DNA of 64,000 nt. Origin: Mycobacterium sp. DL99. GTDB taxonomy: Bacteria; Actinomycetota; Actinomycetes; Mycobacteriales; Mycobacteriaceae. Below are positions 23,797 to 33,023 of the stretch, in pieces. The position numbers and the translations under genes were made by a program. Each line of letters opens with the position of its first letter. The first letter of the stretch is position 1. The notes under the pieces were generated by a model. It had not been told where the DNA came from. It searched no databases and saw only the letters and a program-made list of their open reading frames with translations. The stretch spans positions 4,379,609 through 4,443,608 of the forward strand of contig NZ_SJOM01000007.1 in the NCBI RefSeq assembly GCF_004762045.1, in the 5' to 3' direction.

Positions 23797-26700
23797 TCAC
23801 TGTCTCGTGGCGTCTGGTTGATTGGTCGTCGGACCACCGCGTTGAGTTCCCGAACATCCCTGGGCGAGCAGTGCCTGTAACGACGGCGGTGTCGCCACGA
23901 GCTCACCGACGGTGTGGGTTCCCAGCGGGAGAGCCGGGCACTCGGCCAGGTACTCCGCATAGGAACGTCCAGCGAGCCTCATTCCCAGGCTGATCCATGC
24001 GTCGATCACCGACCAACGCCGTGGATTGGCCTTCGCCCAAGCACTTTCATCGAGCCTGCGCTTCCATTCATGAACGTCGACCTCTTCGGCGGCCACAGCG
24101 CCGAGCACCTCCCGGTACGCCACTGCCTGCCCGCGCATCACGTCGACCCCGCGGCCCAGCTCGTCGGATGCGCCGAACCCCGGCAACCTGCGCAGAATGG
24201 ACTTCGCCGCTGCGTGTCCGGTCGTCACTTCCTCGGTCAATTCCACTGCAGGACAGGCCTGTAGCGCGTGGCAGGCATCGACGATCGAAACCAGGATGTC
24301 GGCGGACCCCCGTACCTGTTCGGGTGTGCCGAGGACCCGGGGCAGGCGCACGATCGTGAAGTCGAGCTCCCCGCCGGCCCCGGCCACTGACAGTTCCGCG
24401 AGCGCTTTGGCTGCGGCGTACGGGTACGGAGCCTGACGCGGGTCGACAACTTGTGGCGCGGTGACATCCGAATTGACGACATACGTCGACAGGTGCACAA
24501 ACCTGGCGCCGGTAGCCGTGCATGCCTCGGTCATGTTCGTCACCGATTCCACGTTGGCCGAACGGAGTTCGCGGTACGGGACCACCACGTTCGTGTTGCC
24601 GATGCAGTTGACCAGGGTTCGCGTTCCGGTCTCGCGGATCAGCGTCTCCAGCTCCGCCGAACCGGAGCCGGGACTGAAGTGTTCGATGCGTACGCCCGGC
24701 GCGCTGCGAAGCTCTGCCCAGATCCGGTTGCCGGGTGGGACCGACCTCATGGCCAGTACCACGTCAGGGCGGTGTTCGCCCGACCGCGTCAGGTCCACAA
24801 TCGCCTCGGCGAATCCGGTCCCCAGAATTCCTGACGCGCCCACCACCAGGATCGGCTCGGCGCCGTGGTGGGGTGATGATCGCCGTGGGTTGGACACCAC
24901 ACGGGGGTGGCGCGTCGCCAGGGCGGCGAAGTCACGTTCGATCTCGGCAGCGGTGTCGCCGTCCATCCAGCTGTCGCTCGTCGACATGTCGTCGACCAGG
25001 TTCGCCGCGGTATCGGCACTGATCAGATCGAGAATCGAAACCTGCCTGCCGAGATACCTGCGCGTATCGGGCAGGATTCGGACGAGATCCAACGACCCGA
25101 TGCCCTCACTCAGCAGCGACGTGTCGGGGGTGATCAACCTGTCGAGGTGTGCGCTCCACATTCCGGCGAGTCCGGCTGCCCGGCCAGCGGAGTCCGTGTC
25201 GTCTTGCCGGCGTTGTCCGGCAGCGACTGAAGTGTGCAGCCTTGCGGTGTCGGTCTTCCCGTTGGGTTTTCGGGGAATGCGCGCGACACCCGAAACGACG
25301 AACGAAGACACCCGCGAATCCACGAGGACGCTCCTGATCCGCGCGGCCGCAGCAGGGTCCTCGCCGCCGTGGCGGGTCCGCCGGGTCTCGAACCACACCG
25401 AAAGACCGCCGTTGCGAAGTTCCACGGCGACATCGACGACCGCCGGGTCCGCCGCGACGCGCCTGGTGATCCCGGCGGTGTCGACCCGCTTGCCCGAGAT
25501 CTTGACGACCGCGTCCTTGCGCCCCGCGAACATCGGGAAGCCGGCGCCATCGACGGTTACCCGGTCGCCGGTCGCATAAGCGCGTTGCCGTGCACCGCGG
25601 GTGGTGGCCACCGACCCGAAATCGGTACTGTCCAAACCCAGATAGCCATCGGTCACCATCTCCCCCACCACCACGACTTCGCCGAATGCGACCACTACCG
25701 AGTTCGCGACGACAGGTGGCCCCAGGCGCGAACGCGCACCGTGCTCGACCACTCGGCCGCCGTCAACGATCGGCAGGTAGGTCACCACAACCGTGGTCTC
25801 TGTCGGGCCATAACTCGACACCAGCGAGATGTTCTCGGCGCCGGCGGTATTGATCCACTTGTCGACAGCGCCCGGCCGGACAGGCTCACCGCCGATGACA
25901 ACCTGCCGCAGATGAGAACGGCCGATGCCGGAAATCGTGTCGACGTCCTCACACCACAGATGCCACAGGGCGGTGGGCAGATCCACGATTGTCGCCCCGC
26001 GCGCCAGCAGATCTCTGGTGAGCGCCTGCAGATCACCGGCTTTCATCGCGACCGAACGGATGAGTGCCGCCCCGCTCAACGCCGCACCGAAGACCTCTTC
26101 AACGCTGATATCGGATGTCAGCGGTGCACATTGGAGGATGGTGTCGTCCGGTCCCCAACCGTAGGCCCGTGTCACCCCGGCGCAGAACGTCGCGAGCGAA
26201 CCATGGCTGACATGCACGAGTTTGGGCTCACCGGTCGATCCGGAGGTGGGCATGACATAGGCGGTCCTGGTGGCGAGCCGCGGGTCGTTCACTGTCTGTT
26301 CGACGCGAGCGTCCACCAGGCGACGACGCTCGTCACCGCGGAATCGGGAGACATTCACCGACTCGACGTCGACGATATGCACAGATATGCCGTTGCCGTG
26401 TTCGCTGATGGCTGAGGCCCGCGGTACCACCTCATCGCTGCTCTCGCACACGCTGTAACCGCAGCCGGCCAGGTGACATGCGATCACGAGGTCGATCACC
26501 GTGTCGGTGTCGTCGTCGGTGAACACCATCACATCGCCTGGCCCGGCACCGATCTGGAGCAGCCAGGCGATCCACGGATCGACATGGTCACGCTGTCGCC
26601 GACATTCACCGACCGACTCGCGGCGAGCGAGGAACCACGCGGGGATCGCCGGCCCCTCAGGTTCATGCTCGTGCGAACCCGAACGCAGCCGCCCGTCGCC

Positions 26701-28041
26701 GTCGACCCCGCGCCACTCACCGACGGCGGCCGCGATGGGGAGATCCCACATCGTTGTCATGGACTTCAGTGCGGACGCCACCCGGGCCGCCACGTCACCG
26801 GTCTTCTGCCGCGGCAGATCAGCTCTGTTCCAGACGTTGACGGTGAGCCTGCGTCGCTGCTCGTCGAGCACGCCTGCGACAGTGATGCCCTCGATCGGGC
26901 CGATGTCCGACGTCTCCGGTGCGTCGGCCAGGAACGGCGCCAGTGCGGGCGCACAGTGCTCCCGCAGAAAATTGAGCGTCAGCGCCTCCACGGAGGTTGT
27001 CCGATTGATCGCCAGATACATTCGGCGGTAGTGCTCTTCACGCAACCAGCGGTGCCGGCCGGCCCTCACATAGCCCCGATCCACGGTGCGCACCACGTCT
27101 GCCACCGATGCATGGGGCGGGAACCGAACCGGCTGCGCGATCGAGTTGACCAGGCACGTCGCGACACCGAGAGCAGGATCACCGAAGCGGTTGTCCACCG
27201 CGTGTACCAGAAGACCATCGGTGGCTTGACGAACACTCGCGTCCACAGCCGTCGCCGCCGCCGCGACAAGCACGTTGAGCGGGACATTCTCGCGGTCGGC
27301 CAAGGCGAGGACTTCGTCGTAGTCCGCTCCCCCGATCACGACGGACTCCGTGAGAATTCCCTTGGCCGCGGATGCGGGAACATCGTCGGCGGTGTGCCCA
27401 TACGCGCCCCGCCCGGCGGCCGCACTGAGCTCACGCTGCACGACAGTGGTGAGCCGCTGCAGCGATTCGTCGATACGGCTCGCCTCCCGGCCGTGTGCGG
27501 CAGCGACGTCGGCCAGACCGTCACGGACACAGGCGGTATGGGCCGCGCCACCGGTCGCGAGGGCATGTCCCAGGTCAGCTTCGATGATTCCGATCGCGCC
27601 GCCGTCGAGCAAGATGTGGTGCGCACGGGCAGCGAGGCCACGCACCAGGCCGTTGCCGTCGACGTACACGGTGTAGCGCGCCAATGGCTTTGCGAGAATG
27701 CCCGATCCCCACTCGTGTGCCAGTCCGTCCTTGCCGGTCACGGCCCCTTCGTCAGCGCTGCCGCACACGCGCACAACGTCATCGATGTCGAGTCGGGGCA
27801 CGAGCTCCGGGTATCCGCCGGACTCGGACTGCGCCTCCAATACGCACAAGTGAACGGGGTTGGCGAGGATCGTCCTCGCCAACGCGGCCAGGAATTCCGC
27901 CGACGGCATCGGCTGGAACCGGTAGCGCCTGCCGATCAGATACAGATGGGGATCAGCGTCCTGAACCACTCCGTTGTAGATGTTCTGCTGTGAGCGGCTC
28001 AACGGAATACGTTGCGCATAAGCGCTTTCAGACAGATTCAC
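23797..28041 (-). CDS. nrp: Single-module NRPS with terminal reductase (isonitrile lipopeptide)
   Basis: The 1414-residue protein has one module. Condensation domain about 10-430 with His141-His142-x3-Asp146-Gly; adenylation domain about 470-940 with the Ser-Gly-Ser-Thr-Gly loop near 600, Tyr-Gly-Pro-Thr-Glu near 744, Tyr-Ala-Thr-Gly-Asp near 822 and Pro-Asn-Gly-Lys near 929; carrier domain with Ser983; thioester reductase about 1063-1390 with the NAD(P) loop Gly-Ala-Ser-Gly-Ile-Leu-Gly and Tyr1208-x3-Lys1212. It would condense an acyl-carrier-bound isonitrile fatty acid with an amino acid (lysine or ornithine in known pathways) and release it by reduction. The M. tuberculosis homologue Rv0101 has two modules and about 2500 residues. 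GTG start overlaps the carrier gene. Confidence 0.92.
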   Translation of the reverse strand: MNLSESAYAQRIPLSRSQQNIYNGVVQDADPHLYLIGRRYRFQPMPSAEFLAALARTILANPVHLCVLEAQSESGGYPELVPRLDIDDVVRVCGSADEGAVTGKDGLAHEWGSGILAKPLARYTVYVDGNGLVRGLAARAHHILLDGGAIGIIEADLGHALATGGAAHTACVRDGLADVAAAHGREASRIDESLQRLTTVVQRELSAAAGRGAYGHTADDVPASAAKGILTESVVIGGADYDEVLALADRENVPLNVLVAAAATAVDASVRQATDGLLVHAVDNRFGDPALGVATCLVNSIAQPVRFPPHASVADVVRTVDRGYVRAGRHRWLREEHYRRMYLAINRTTSVEALTLNFLREHCAPALAPFLADAPETSDIGPIEGITVAGVLDEQRRRLTVNVWNRADLPRQKTGDVAARVASALKSMTTMWDLPIAAAVGEWRGVDGDGRLRSGSHEHEPEGPAIPAWFLARRESVGECRRQRDHVDPWIAWLLQIGAGPGDVMVFTDDDTDTVIDLVIACHLAGCGYSVCESSDEVVPRASAISEHGNGISVHIVDVESVNVSRFRGDERRRLVDARVEQTVNDPRLATRTAYVMPTSGSTGEPKLVHVSHGSLATFCAGVTRAYGWGPDDTILQCAPLTSDISVEEVFGAALSGAALIRSVAMKAGDLQALTRDLLARGATIVDLPTALWHLWCEDVDTISGIGRSHLRQVVIGGEPVRPGAVDKWINTAGAENISLVSSYGPTETTVVVTYLPIVDGGRVVEHGARSRLGPPVVANSVVVAFGEVVVVGEMVTDGYLGLDSTDFGSVATTRGARQRAYATGDRVTVDGAGFPMFAGRKDAVVKISGKRVDTAGITRRVAADPAVVDVAVELRNGGLSVWFETRRTRHGGEDPAAAARIRSVLVDSRVSSFVVSGVARIPRKPNGKTDTARLHTSVAAGQRRQDDTDSAGRAAGLAGMWSAHLDRLITPDTSLLSEGIGSLDLVRILPDTRRYLGRQVSILDLISADTAANLVDDMSTSDSWMDGDTAAEIERDFAALATRHPRVVSNPRRSSPHHGAEPILVVGASGILGTGFAEAIVDLTRSGEHRPDVVLAMRSVPPGNRIWAELRSAPGVRIEHFSPGSGSAELETLIRETGTRTLVNCIGNTNVVVPYRELRSANVESVTNMTEACTATGARFVHLSTYVVNSDVTAPQVVDPRQAPYPYAAAKALAELSVAGAGGELDFTIVRLPRVLGTPEQVRGSADILVSIVDACHALQACPAVELTEEVTTGHAAAKSILRRLPGFGASDELGRGVDVMRGQAVAYREVLGAVAAEEVDVHEWKRRLDESAWAKANPRRWSVIDAWISLGMRLAGRSYAEYLAECPALPLGTHTVGELVATPPSLQALLAQGCSGTQRGGPTTNQPDATRQ

Positions 28042-28273
28042 CCAGCTTCTCCAACTCCCGGACCCAGCCCGCGATCGACAGGTTGTCCGCCAGTCGCCGC
28101 GGTACGTCTGATTCCCGATCGATGCCGAGGTGCTTCATCAACAGCACGAACCGAACCGAGTCCAGCCCGAGATCCCTCAGGTCTGTGGCATCACCGTCGA
28201 CGAGATCTGTTTCGTCGACGTAGAGCACCTCCGAGAGCGCGGCGAGAATATCGCGTCGCAGCGTCTCAGCCAC
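28028..28273 (-). CDS. Acyl carrier protein of the isonitrile lipopeptide pathway (Rv0100-like)
   Basis: The 81-residue protein is a carrier with phosphopantetheine site Ser39 in Gly-Leu-Asp-Ser-Val-Arg-Phe. It would accept the acyl group from FadD10 and hold it during amine addition and isonitrile formation. The GTG start at 28273 overlaps the fadD10 stop by eight bases and its stop overlaps nrp by 14 bases. Confidence 0.88.
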   Translation of the reverse strand: MAETLRRDILAALSEVLYVDETDLVDGDATDLRDLGLDSVRFVLLMKHLGIDRESDVPRRLADNLSIAGWVRELEKLGESV

Positions 28274-29825
28274 CGGCCACCACACCCAGTGCCGCACGCA
28301 CGATCTTGCCGGACTGGGTTCGTGGAATCTCTTGCACGAACCTGATTGTCGACGGTCTGGCCATCGGCTCGGACTCCTTCCGGAAGCGCGCCGCAATGGC
28401 GTGTTTGAGCTTCCTGGTGCCTGATTCATCCAGATTTGCCGATGCGACCACCGCCAGACCCACCAGCGCACCGAACTCCTCGTCGGGGATTTCGTAACAG
28501 GCTGCCTGGCTGACGCCGGTAACGCCTTCGGCGATGCGGTCGACCTCATCGGGCGCGATGTTGACGCCTCCGGAGATGATCATCTCCGATGACCTTCCCC
28601 TGATGTAGAAGAAGCCGTCATCGTGCCGGTCCAGGACATCGCCGGTGTTCACCCACCCGTCGACAAGAGTTTCGGCGGTCCGCTCGGGATTTTCCCAGTA
28701 CCCCAGCATGTTCGCCGGAGACTTGATCCACAGGGTGCCCGAGGTAGCAGAATCAGCACCCGAACGTGTGGGCGGTCCGCTGCCGTCGCCATCCAGGTGC
28801 ACTTCCACGCCGGGATAGGGCCGGCCTACGGCACCGGCTTCGATTCTGGCGATCGACCCGTCATCGGTGGGAAGACACAGTGCGGTACAACCGGTTTCGC
28901 TGAGACCGTAGACCTGTGCGGTACGAACACCGGCCGCCTCAACAAAACTGACATCGGAAGCGATGGCGCGGGAACCGCCATATCCGACCATCCGTAGTGA
29001 CGGCGGGACCGGTGCGCCGGTGGACCGCAGCTCGGACACCAGTCGGGTCAACAGGGTGGGAACCAAGCAGGTCGTCTCGACATCGTTCGTGGCCAGAAGC
29101 TCCCCGATGGACATCCCGTTCTCACCGCCGGTGATACACAGCCCGCCGTGCATCAGGCAGTTGAGGATCCACCACAGTCCGCCGATGTGCGTCGCGGGCA
29201 ACGGTGAGTAGGTGGTTTCGCCGACGATCCAGTCAACCCACGTCAATGCCTCCCGCTGCAGGATGTCGGCGACGGAATAGAAGGTTCGATTCGGCAGCAG
29301 TACGGCCTTCGGCGTGCCCGTCGTACCACTGGTGAAGATCATCGCCAGCGGATGGTCGGCTCCCCCGACGGGTGCTTCATCTGAACCCGGATCTCCGACG
29401 CACTCGGTTGCGCCGGCGGAGATGTCGACGGCGAAGGCAGGCACCGACCGGAGCGATCCGAGCTCGGCGGTCCGCAGCCGGCATCCCGGTGTGATGAGAA
29501 CCGCACCGGGGGTGGCGATCTCACCGAACCGGTCGATGGTCGCCGGGGGCAGGCCGCCGTCCACCATGACAGCGATCGCACCGACCTTCGCGCACGCCAA
29601 TACCGACAGGTAAGTCTCGGGGCCGTTGTCGGATATGACGAACACACGAGTGCCCCGCGAGACCGATCGAGACCCGAGATCGGCTGCAAGCCTGTCCACT
29701 TCGGCCATGAGGTCGCCGTAGCGCAACATGCTAGTTCCGTCGCAGCGACGTAACGCAATCTCCTCGGGCTGCTGTCGTGCCCTCTCACTGATGCGTGCCA
29801 GAACCGTGGATGGTGGGTATGTCAT
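28266..29825 (-). CDS. fadD10: Fatty acyl-AMP ligase FadD10
   Basis: This 519-residue ANL-family protein has the Thr-Ser-Gly-Thr-Thr-Gly-Thr-Pro-Lys loop at 165-173, Tyr-Gly-Leu-Ser-Glu-Thr near 310, Asn-Thr-Gly-Asp near 405 and the catalytic Lys in Gln-Ser-Gly-Lys near 508. In M. tuberculosis FadD10 activates a beta-unsaturated medium or long acid as acyl-AMP and loads the Rv0100 carrier. The position between fcoT and the carrier gene is the same here. Spacing to fcoT is 29 bases. Confidence 0.9.
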   Translation of the reverse strand: MTYPPSTVLARISERARQQPEEIALRRCDGTSMLRYGDLMAEVDRLAADLGSRSVSRGTRVFVISDNGPETYLSVLACAKVGAIAVMVDGGLPPATIDRFGEIATPGAVLITPGCRLRTAELGSLRSVPAFAVDISAGATECVGDPGSDEAPVGGADHPLAMIFTSGTTGTPKAVLLPNRTFYSVADILQREALTWVDWIVGETTYSPLPATHIGGLWWILNCLMHGGLCITGGENGMSIGELLATNDVETTCLVPTLLTRLVSELRSTGAPVPPSLRMVGYGGSRAIASDVSFVEAAGVRTAQVYGLSETGCTALCLPTDDGSIARIEAGAVGRPYPGVEVHLDGDGSGPPTRSGADSATSGTLWIKSPANMLGYWENPERTAETLVDGWVNTGDVLDRHDDGFFYIRGRSSEMIISGGVNIAPDEVDRIAEGVTGVSQAACYEIPDEEFGALVGLAVVASANLDESGTRKLKHAIAARFRKESEPMARPSTIRFVQEIPRTQSGKIVRAALGVVAGG

Positions 29826-29854
29826 AGCTGTGTCAAGCCGCTTTCGTACCGATG

Positions 29855-30415
29855 TCAGGGGATGTTGAGCGCCGCCAGCTCGACTTCGCCGGACGCGGAC
29901 CCGCCGTCCTCATCCCAGAACTCGACCGTGCACGGAATCTTGAGATAACGAATCGTTCGATCGACGACCTCGAAGTCCTTGCACAGCAGGCGCGCCGAGA
30001 ACCTGTGAGATTTGATCGGGCGCCTGAAACGTGACGCCGTGGTCTTGATCAGCATGCTGGGGAGCTGGTAGTTGAAGTAGTCCTCCATCGACCAGCCCCG
30101 GAATTCGGGTATCTGCTCGTTGAGGATGGCCGGCGCGAAGGCGCTGTAAGCGAGCTGGTTGAAGCACAGCACCCATTCCGCAGCGTTGAAGTGCCCGGTG
30201 TCGCGAATGTACGCGGGCTCTTTGATGCTGAAGTTCCCAACCGCGAGCACGGAGGTCTCGGTGGCTTCGTACTCCGCGTCGAGTAGATAGCGACACCCTT
30301 TGTAGGAATACGGTTCCAGCACCTTGACCAGAAGATCTTCCGGGATCGGCGCCATGTCGGAGGTGTCGTACCCATCCGTCGTCATCGATAGTGTCTCGGC
30401 GGTGCTCATGCTCAT
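29855..30415 (-). CDS. fcoT: FcoT-type thioesterase / amine-adding enzyme (Rv0098-like)
   Basis: The 186-residue hot-dog-fold protein closely resembles M. tuberculosis Rv0098: Leu-Glu-Pro-Tyr-Ser-x-Lys-Gly-Cys-Arg-Tyr-Leu, then Ser-Thr-Gly-His-Phe-Asn-like and Cys-Phe-Asn-Gln-Leu-Ala-Tyr-Ser-Ala-Phe-Ala-Pro, and the end Glu-Leu-Ala-Ala-Leu-Asn-Ile-Pro. Streptomyces homologues (ScoD type) add glycine to an alpha,beta-unsaturated acyl carrier substrate before isonitrile formation. The ATG at 30415 overlaps the stop of the upstream oxidase gene (ATGA). Confidence 0.9.
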   Translation of the reverse strand: MSMSTAETLSMTTDGYDTSDMAPIPEDLLVKVLEPYSYKGCRYLLDAEYEATETSVLAVGNFSIKEPAYIRDTGHFNAAEWVLCFNQLAYSAFAPAILNEQIPEFRGWSMEDYFNYQLPSMLIKTTASRFRRPIKSHRFSARLLCKDFEVVDRTIRYLKIPCTVEFWDEDGGSASGEVELAALNIP

Positions 30416-31281
30416 ACCCCATATCCCGGTGTCTTGAGGCCGTCCAACATGGTCAGCCGATGAGTCGTCAAAGTGCCTGGTGTGGTGCCGTGTTTCGCCC
30501 GGTGCATCAGAACCCGGTTGTCCCACAACACAACATCGCCGACCTCATAGTGTTGGGTGTGGATGAATGGCGATGTGAAATCCGCGTCGAGTTGCCCGGT
30601 GGCCGTCATGAGTTCCTGCAGAACGGCGGGCTCCAGGACGTGTCCGTGCTCATCCTCGATCTTCGTGGTGCCCGATGCGCAGATGTAGAGGATCTCCTGC
30701 CCGGTCTTCGGGTGCCTGATCACCGTCGGCCATTTGATCGGCGGCGTGGTCTTGGATATCTCGTCCCAGACTTCGCCGATCGGCTTGTAGACGTCATGCG
30801 GGCGAATCTTGATGTGGCGCCGGGGATCATGGGTCGCGAATGTTCCGCGAACCGGGTCCCGCACGGTGTCCGGTAGGGATTCCCACACCTTGTTGAGATC
30901 GATGAAGTAGGTCCCCCGATCCTCACCGGGGACGGCCAGCGGAAGCACCATGGAGAATGCGAAGGGCTCGGGCATGAACATGTAGTCGATGTGCCAGAAC
31001 GCACCGGTCCTGGGTACGCCGTGGCCCTGCTCGGTCGAGGAGACGAAGATCTCCGGGTGGTCCTTGTGGTGATAGATCGGCTCGTAGTACGTGACGATGT
31101 CGCCGACGATGCGCCCCAGTTCGAGGAACTCTTCAGGAGTCGGATGAAGGTCTTTCAGAATGACCAGCTTGTTCTGATAGACGATCTCACGGATCTCTTC
31201 TGTCGTGATGCCGTCGAGATTCTTGGGGTCGATTCCCGTGACTTGCGCCCCGAGCCCCGCCCCTTCCACGTTCAGCGTCAA
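30412..31281 (-). CDS. Fe(II)/2-oxoglutarate oxidase forming the isonitrile (Rv0097-like)
   Basis: The 289-residue TauD-family protein has the iron triad His97-x-Asp99 (Trp-His-Ile-Asp) and His260, with Arg275 suited to hold 2-oxoglutarate. Rv0097 and Streptomyces ScoE carry out two oxidations with decarboxylation that turn a glycine-derived amine on the acyl chain into an isonitrile. The start is TTG at 31281; an AGGAG site five bases before supports it. It is second in the operon after the PPE gene. Confidence 0.9.
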   Translation of the reverse strand: MTLNVEGAGLGAQVTGIDPKNLDGITTEEIREIVYQNKLVILKDLHPTPEEFLELGRIVGDIVTYYEPIYHHKDHPEIFVSSTEQGHGVPRTGAFWHIDYMFMPEPFAFSMVLPLAVPGEDRGTYFIDLNKVWESLPDTVRDPVRGTFATHDPRRHIKIRPHDVYKPIGEVWDEISKTTPPIKWPTVIRHPKTGQEILYICASGTTKIEDEHGHVLEPAVLQELMTATGQLDADFTSPFIHTQHYEVGDVVLWDNRVLMHRAKHGTTPGTLTTHRLTMLDGLKTPGYGV

Positions 31282-31363
31282 CTCTTCTCCTCGTTCAGCT
31301 CTGCGCTGCGCCGGTGGTGCGGCGCTATCGGATAGGTCGCGTCAAACCGATTGAAAGTTCCCG

Positions 31364-32833
31364 CTATTCGCGCTCCGGACTGCCAACCCACGTCGCGGGA
31401 AGCATCGGGACCGACTCTCCGGCACGGTCGAATGACCGCTGGACCATCCCGGCGGCGGGGGCACTCGTGGCCACCGGCGCGACACCTGAGAAGCCGAGGG
31501 TGCCTGCACCCGTCCCGCTGGACGTCGGTGGTACGGGCCGGCCGAGGACCGGGTCTTCGGCCGCGGCGTCCGCAGTGTCGGTGGCGGCCAGAAACTCGTG
31601 GCGATAGCTCCGGGCCCGGTTTCGTTTCCGGCTGGCCTGTTTTCGACGGCTGCGGTCGACGGCGGCGGCTCGCGCCGCGGCAACGGCGGTCAGGATATCT
31701 GCCATGCTGTCAGGGGATTCGGTGCCGGATTTCGGCCCCGATGCCACGGCGGGCGGATCCAGACCGGGGACCGCATAGATCGCGATCGGTGATGCAGCCG
31801 AGCCGCTCGCACTGGTTGTGGTGGGCCCGCTGGGACCGGAACTACTGGTCTGCGGAACCGCGCTGGAGACTCCGGATGGGGTCAATGCCAGGCCCGCGTG
31901 GGCGCTCGGCGGAGCCCGGTGGCCGATGTCGACCTCGACGGGAGCCGGTGCCACGCTCGCCGGCGGCGCGTTGTTCTGCAGGAGCGCCAGCGCACCCAGC
32001 GCGCTCAATGCGCTGAGTGCGGGCGCGAAGAACGGCAGCAGCAGAAGCGAATACGAGGCGTAGTACGGATACCAGAGCATGTCGTACAGCACCAGCGCGA
32101 TCGCCGCGAGTATGGCGGCCTCGGCCGGGTTGAATCCGAGTTGTCCGAAGAGCTGCTGAAACGTCTCAAGCAGTTTTTCGGGATTGCCCGCACCCGCGAT
32201 GAGGTCGGAGATCAGTCGCCAGATGTCGTTCAGCGGCTGGTTGTCCGACGCTGAACCGGACGTACGCTGCTGCTCGCTCCGTGCCTCACCGCCCGGCGCG
32301 AGGATCGAAGGGGCCGGCCGCGGTGGTGGAACAGCAGAATAGGCGCTCGCCGCAACCGCCTCATAGGTCATCATCACCTCGGCCGCCTGCAGCCACATCC
32401 GCACGTAATCGGTTTCGTTGAGGGCAATCGGAATGGTGTTGACGCCGAAGAAGTTGGTGGCCGACAGCACGCCGTGGGCGACGTGGTTGGCAGCGAGTTC
32501 CGCCGGCGTTGGCATGATCGCCAGGGCGCTGCTGAAGGCAGCAGCAACCGTCTCGTGCTGTGTGCCGGTGATGGCACTGTCCGCTGAGGCCTGTTCCAGC
32601 CACGCCAGGTAGGGGCCATGAGCAGCCACATACTGCGCCGCGCTGGGACCTTCCCAGCTACCGGCTTGCACCTCGGCCAGGATCTGCGTCAGTTCGGCTG
32701 CTACCGCGCTGTATTGAGTGCTCAGCGCATGCCACTGCCCGGCTGCGGCGAGAAGTGATCCGGGACCGGGGCCCGTGCTCAACAACGCGGAATGCACCTC
32801 TGGGGGCACCGCCAGCCAATATGGGCCAGTCAC
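31364..32833 (-). CDS. PPE-PPW family protein (Rv0096/PPE1-like)
   Basis: The 489-residue protein begins with the PPE domain (Pro-Pro-Glu at about 10-12, residues 1-175), has an Ala/Pro-rich middle with two hydrophobic helices around 230-290, and a C-terminal Gly-Phe-Ser-Gly ... Pro-Met-Leu-Pro-Ala-Thr-Trp block typical of the PPW subgroup. The GTG at 32833 is chosen because AAGGAGG stands seven bases upstream; the ATG at 32851 overlaps that site. In M. tuberculosis a PPE gene also opens this operon; a role in metallophore export or uptake across the outer membrane is inferred. Confidence 0.88.
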   Translation of the reverse strand: MTGPYWLAVPPEVHSALLSTGPGPGSLLAAAGQWHALSTQYSAVAAELTQILAEVQAGSWEGPSAAQYVAAHGPYLAWLEQASADSAITGTQHETVAAAFSSALAIMPTPAELAANHVAHGVLSATNFFGVNTIPIALNETDYVRMWLQAAEVMMTYEAVAASAYSAVPPPRPAPSILAPGGEARSEQQRTSGSASDNQPLNDIWRLISDLIAGAGNPEKLLETFQQLFGQLGFNPAEAAILAAIALVLYDMLWYPYYASYSLLLLPFFAPALSALSALGALALLQNNAPPASVAPAPVEVDIGHRAPPSAHAGLALTPSGVSSAVPQTSSSGPSGPTTTSASGSAASPIAIYAVPGLDPPAVASGPKSGTESPDSMADILTAVAAARAAAVDRSRRKQASRKRNRARSYRHEFLAATDTADAAAEDPVLGRPVPPTSSGTGAGTLGFSGVAPVATSAPAAGMVQRSFDRAGESVPMLPATWVGSPERE

Positions 32834-32900
32834 GTCATCACCTCCTTGCACAAGCGTCGACCGGCAGCGCGAACCTGCACGAGTTCGCCTTGTCCTTCAC

Positions 32901-32929
32901 TAGTCGGTGACGGGAACCAGAAAGTTCCC
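32901..32929 (-). promoter_or_regulatory. ECF-type promoter, copy 4 (lipopeptide operon)
   Basis: The minus strand reads GGGAAC, 17 bases, CGACTA, 68 bases upstream of the PPE start. Hexamers and spacing equal those of ctpB. The -35 box forms one arm of a short inverted repeat CGGGAAC/GTTCCCG (32911-32930). Confidence 0.75.
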
Positions 32930-33023
32930 GCGGTGTCCGGCAGTGACCTGTGAACCGGGGCAACGACTCTCGACAGCGCTGCGCACGTGCACGCGCTCAG
33001 GGGCTGACGGGTACGGTCGTGCC

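Noticed and set aside
26473..27993. A 506-codon plus-strand frame inside nrp
   Set aside because: It mirrors the condensation and adenylation domains and has no recognisable fold or ribosome site.
32911..32930. CGGGAAC/GTTCCCG inverted repeat as a separate repressor site
   Set aside because: One arm is the -35 box of the ECF promoter and the arms are only 7 bases; chance pairing is sufficient explanation.
32912..32937. Plus-strand GGGAAC as -35 for the methyltransferase
   Set aside because: At 16 or 17 bases the -10 reads TGTCCG or GTCCGG rather than CGAC, so the shared promoter is not present in this direction.
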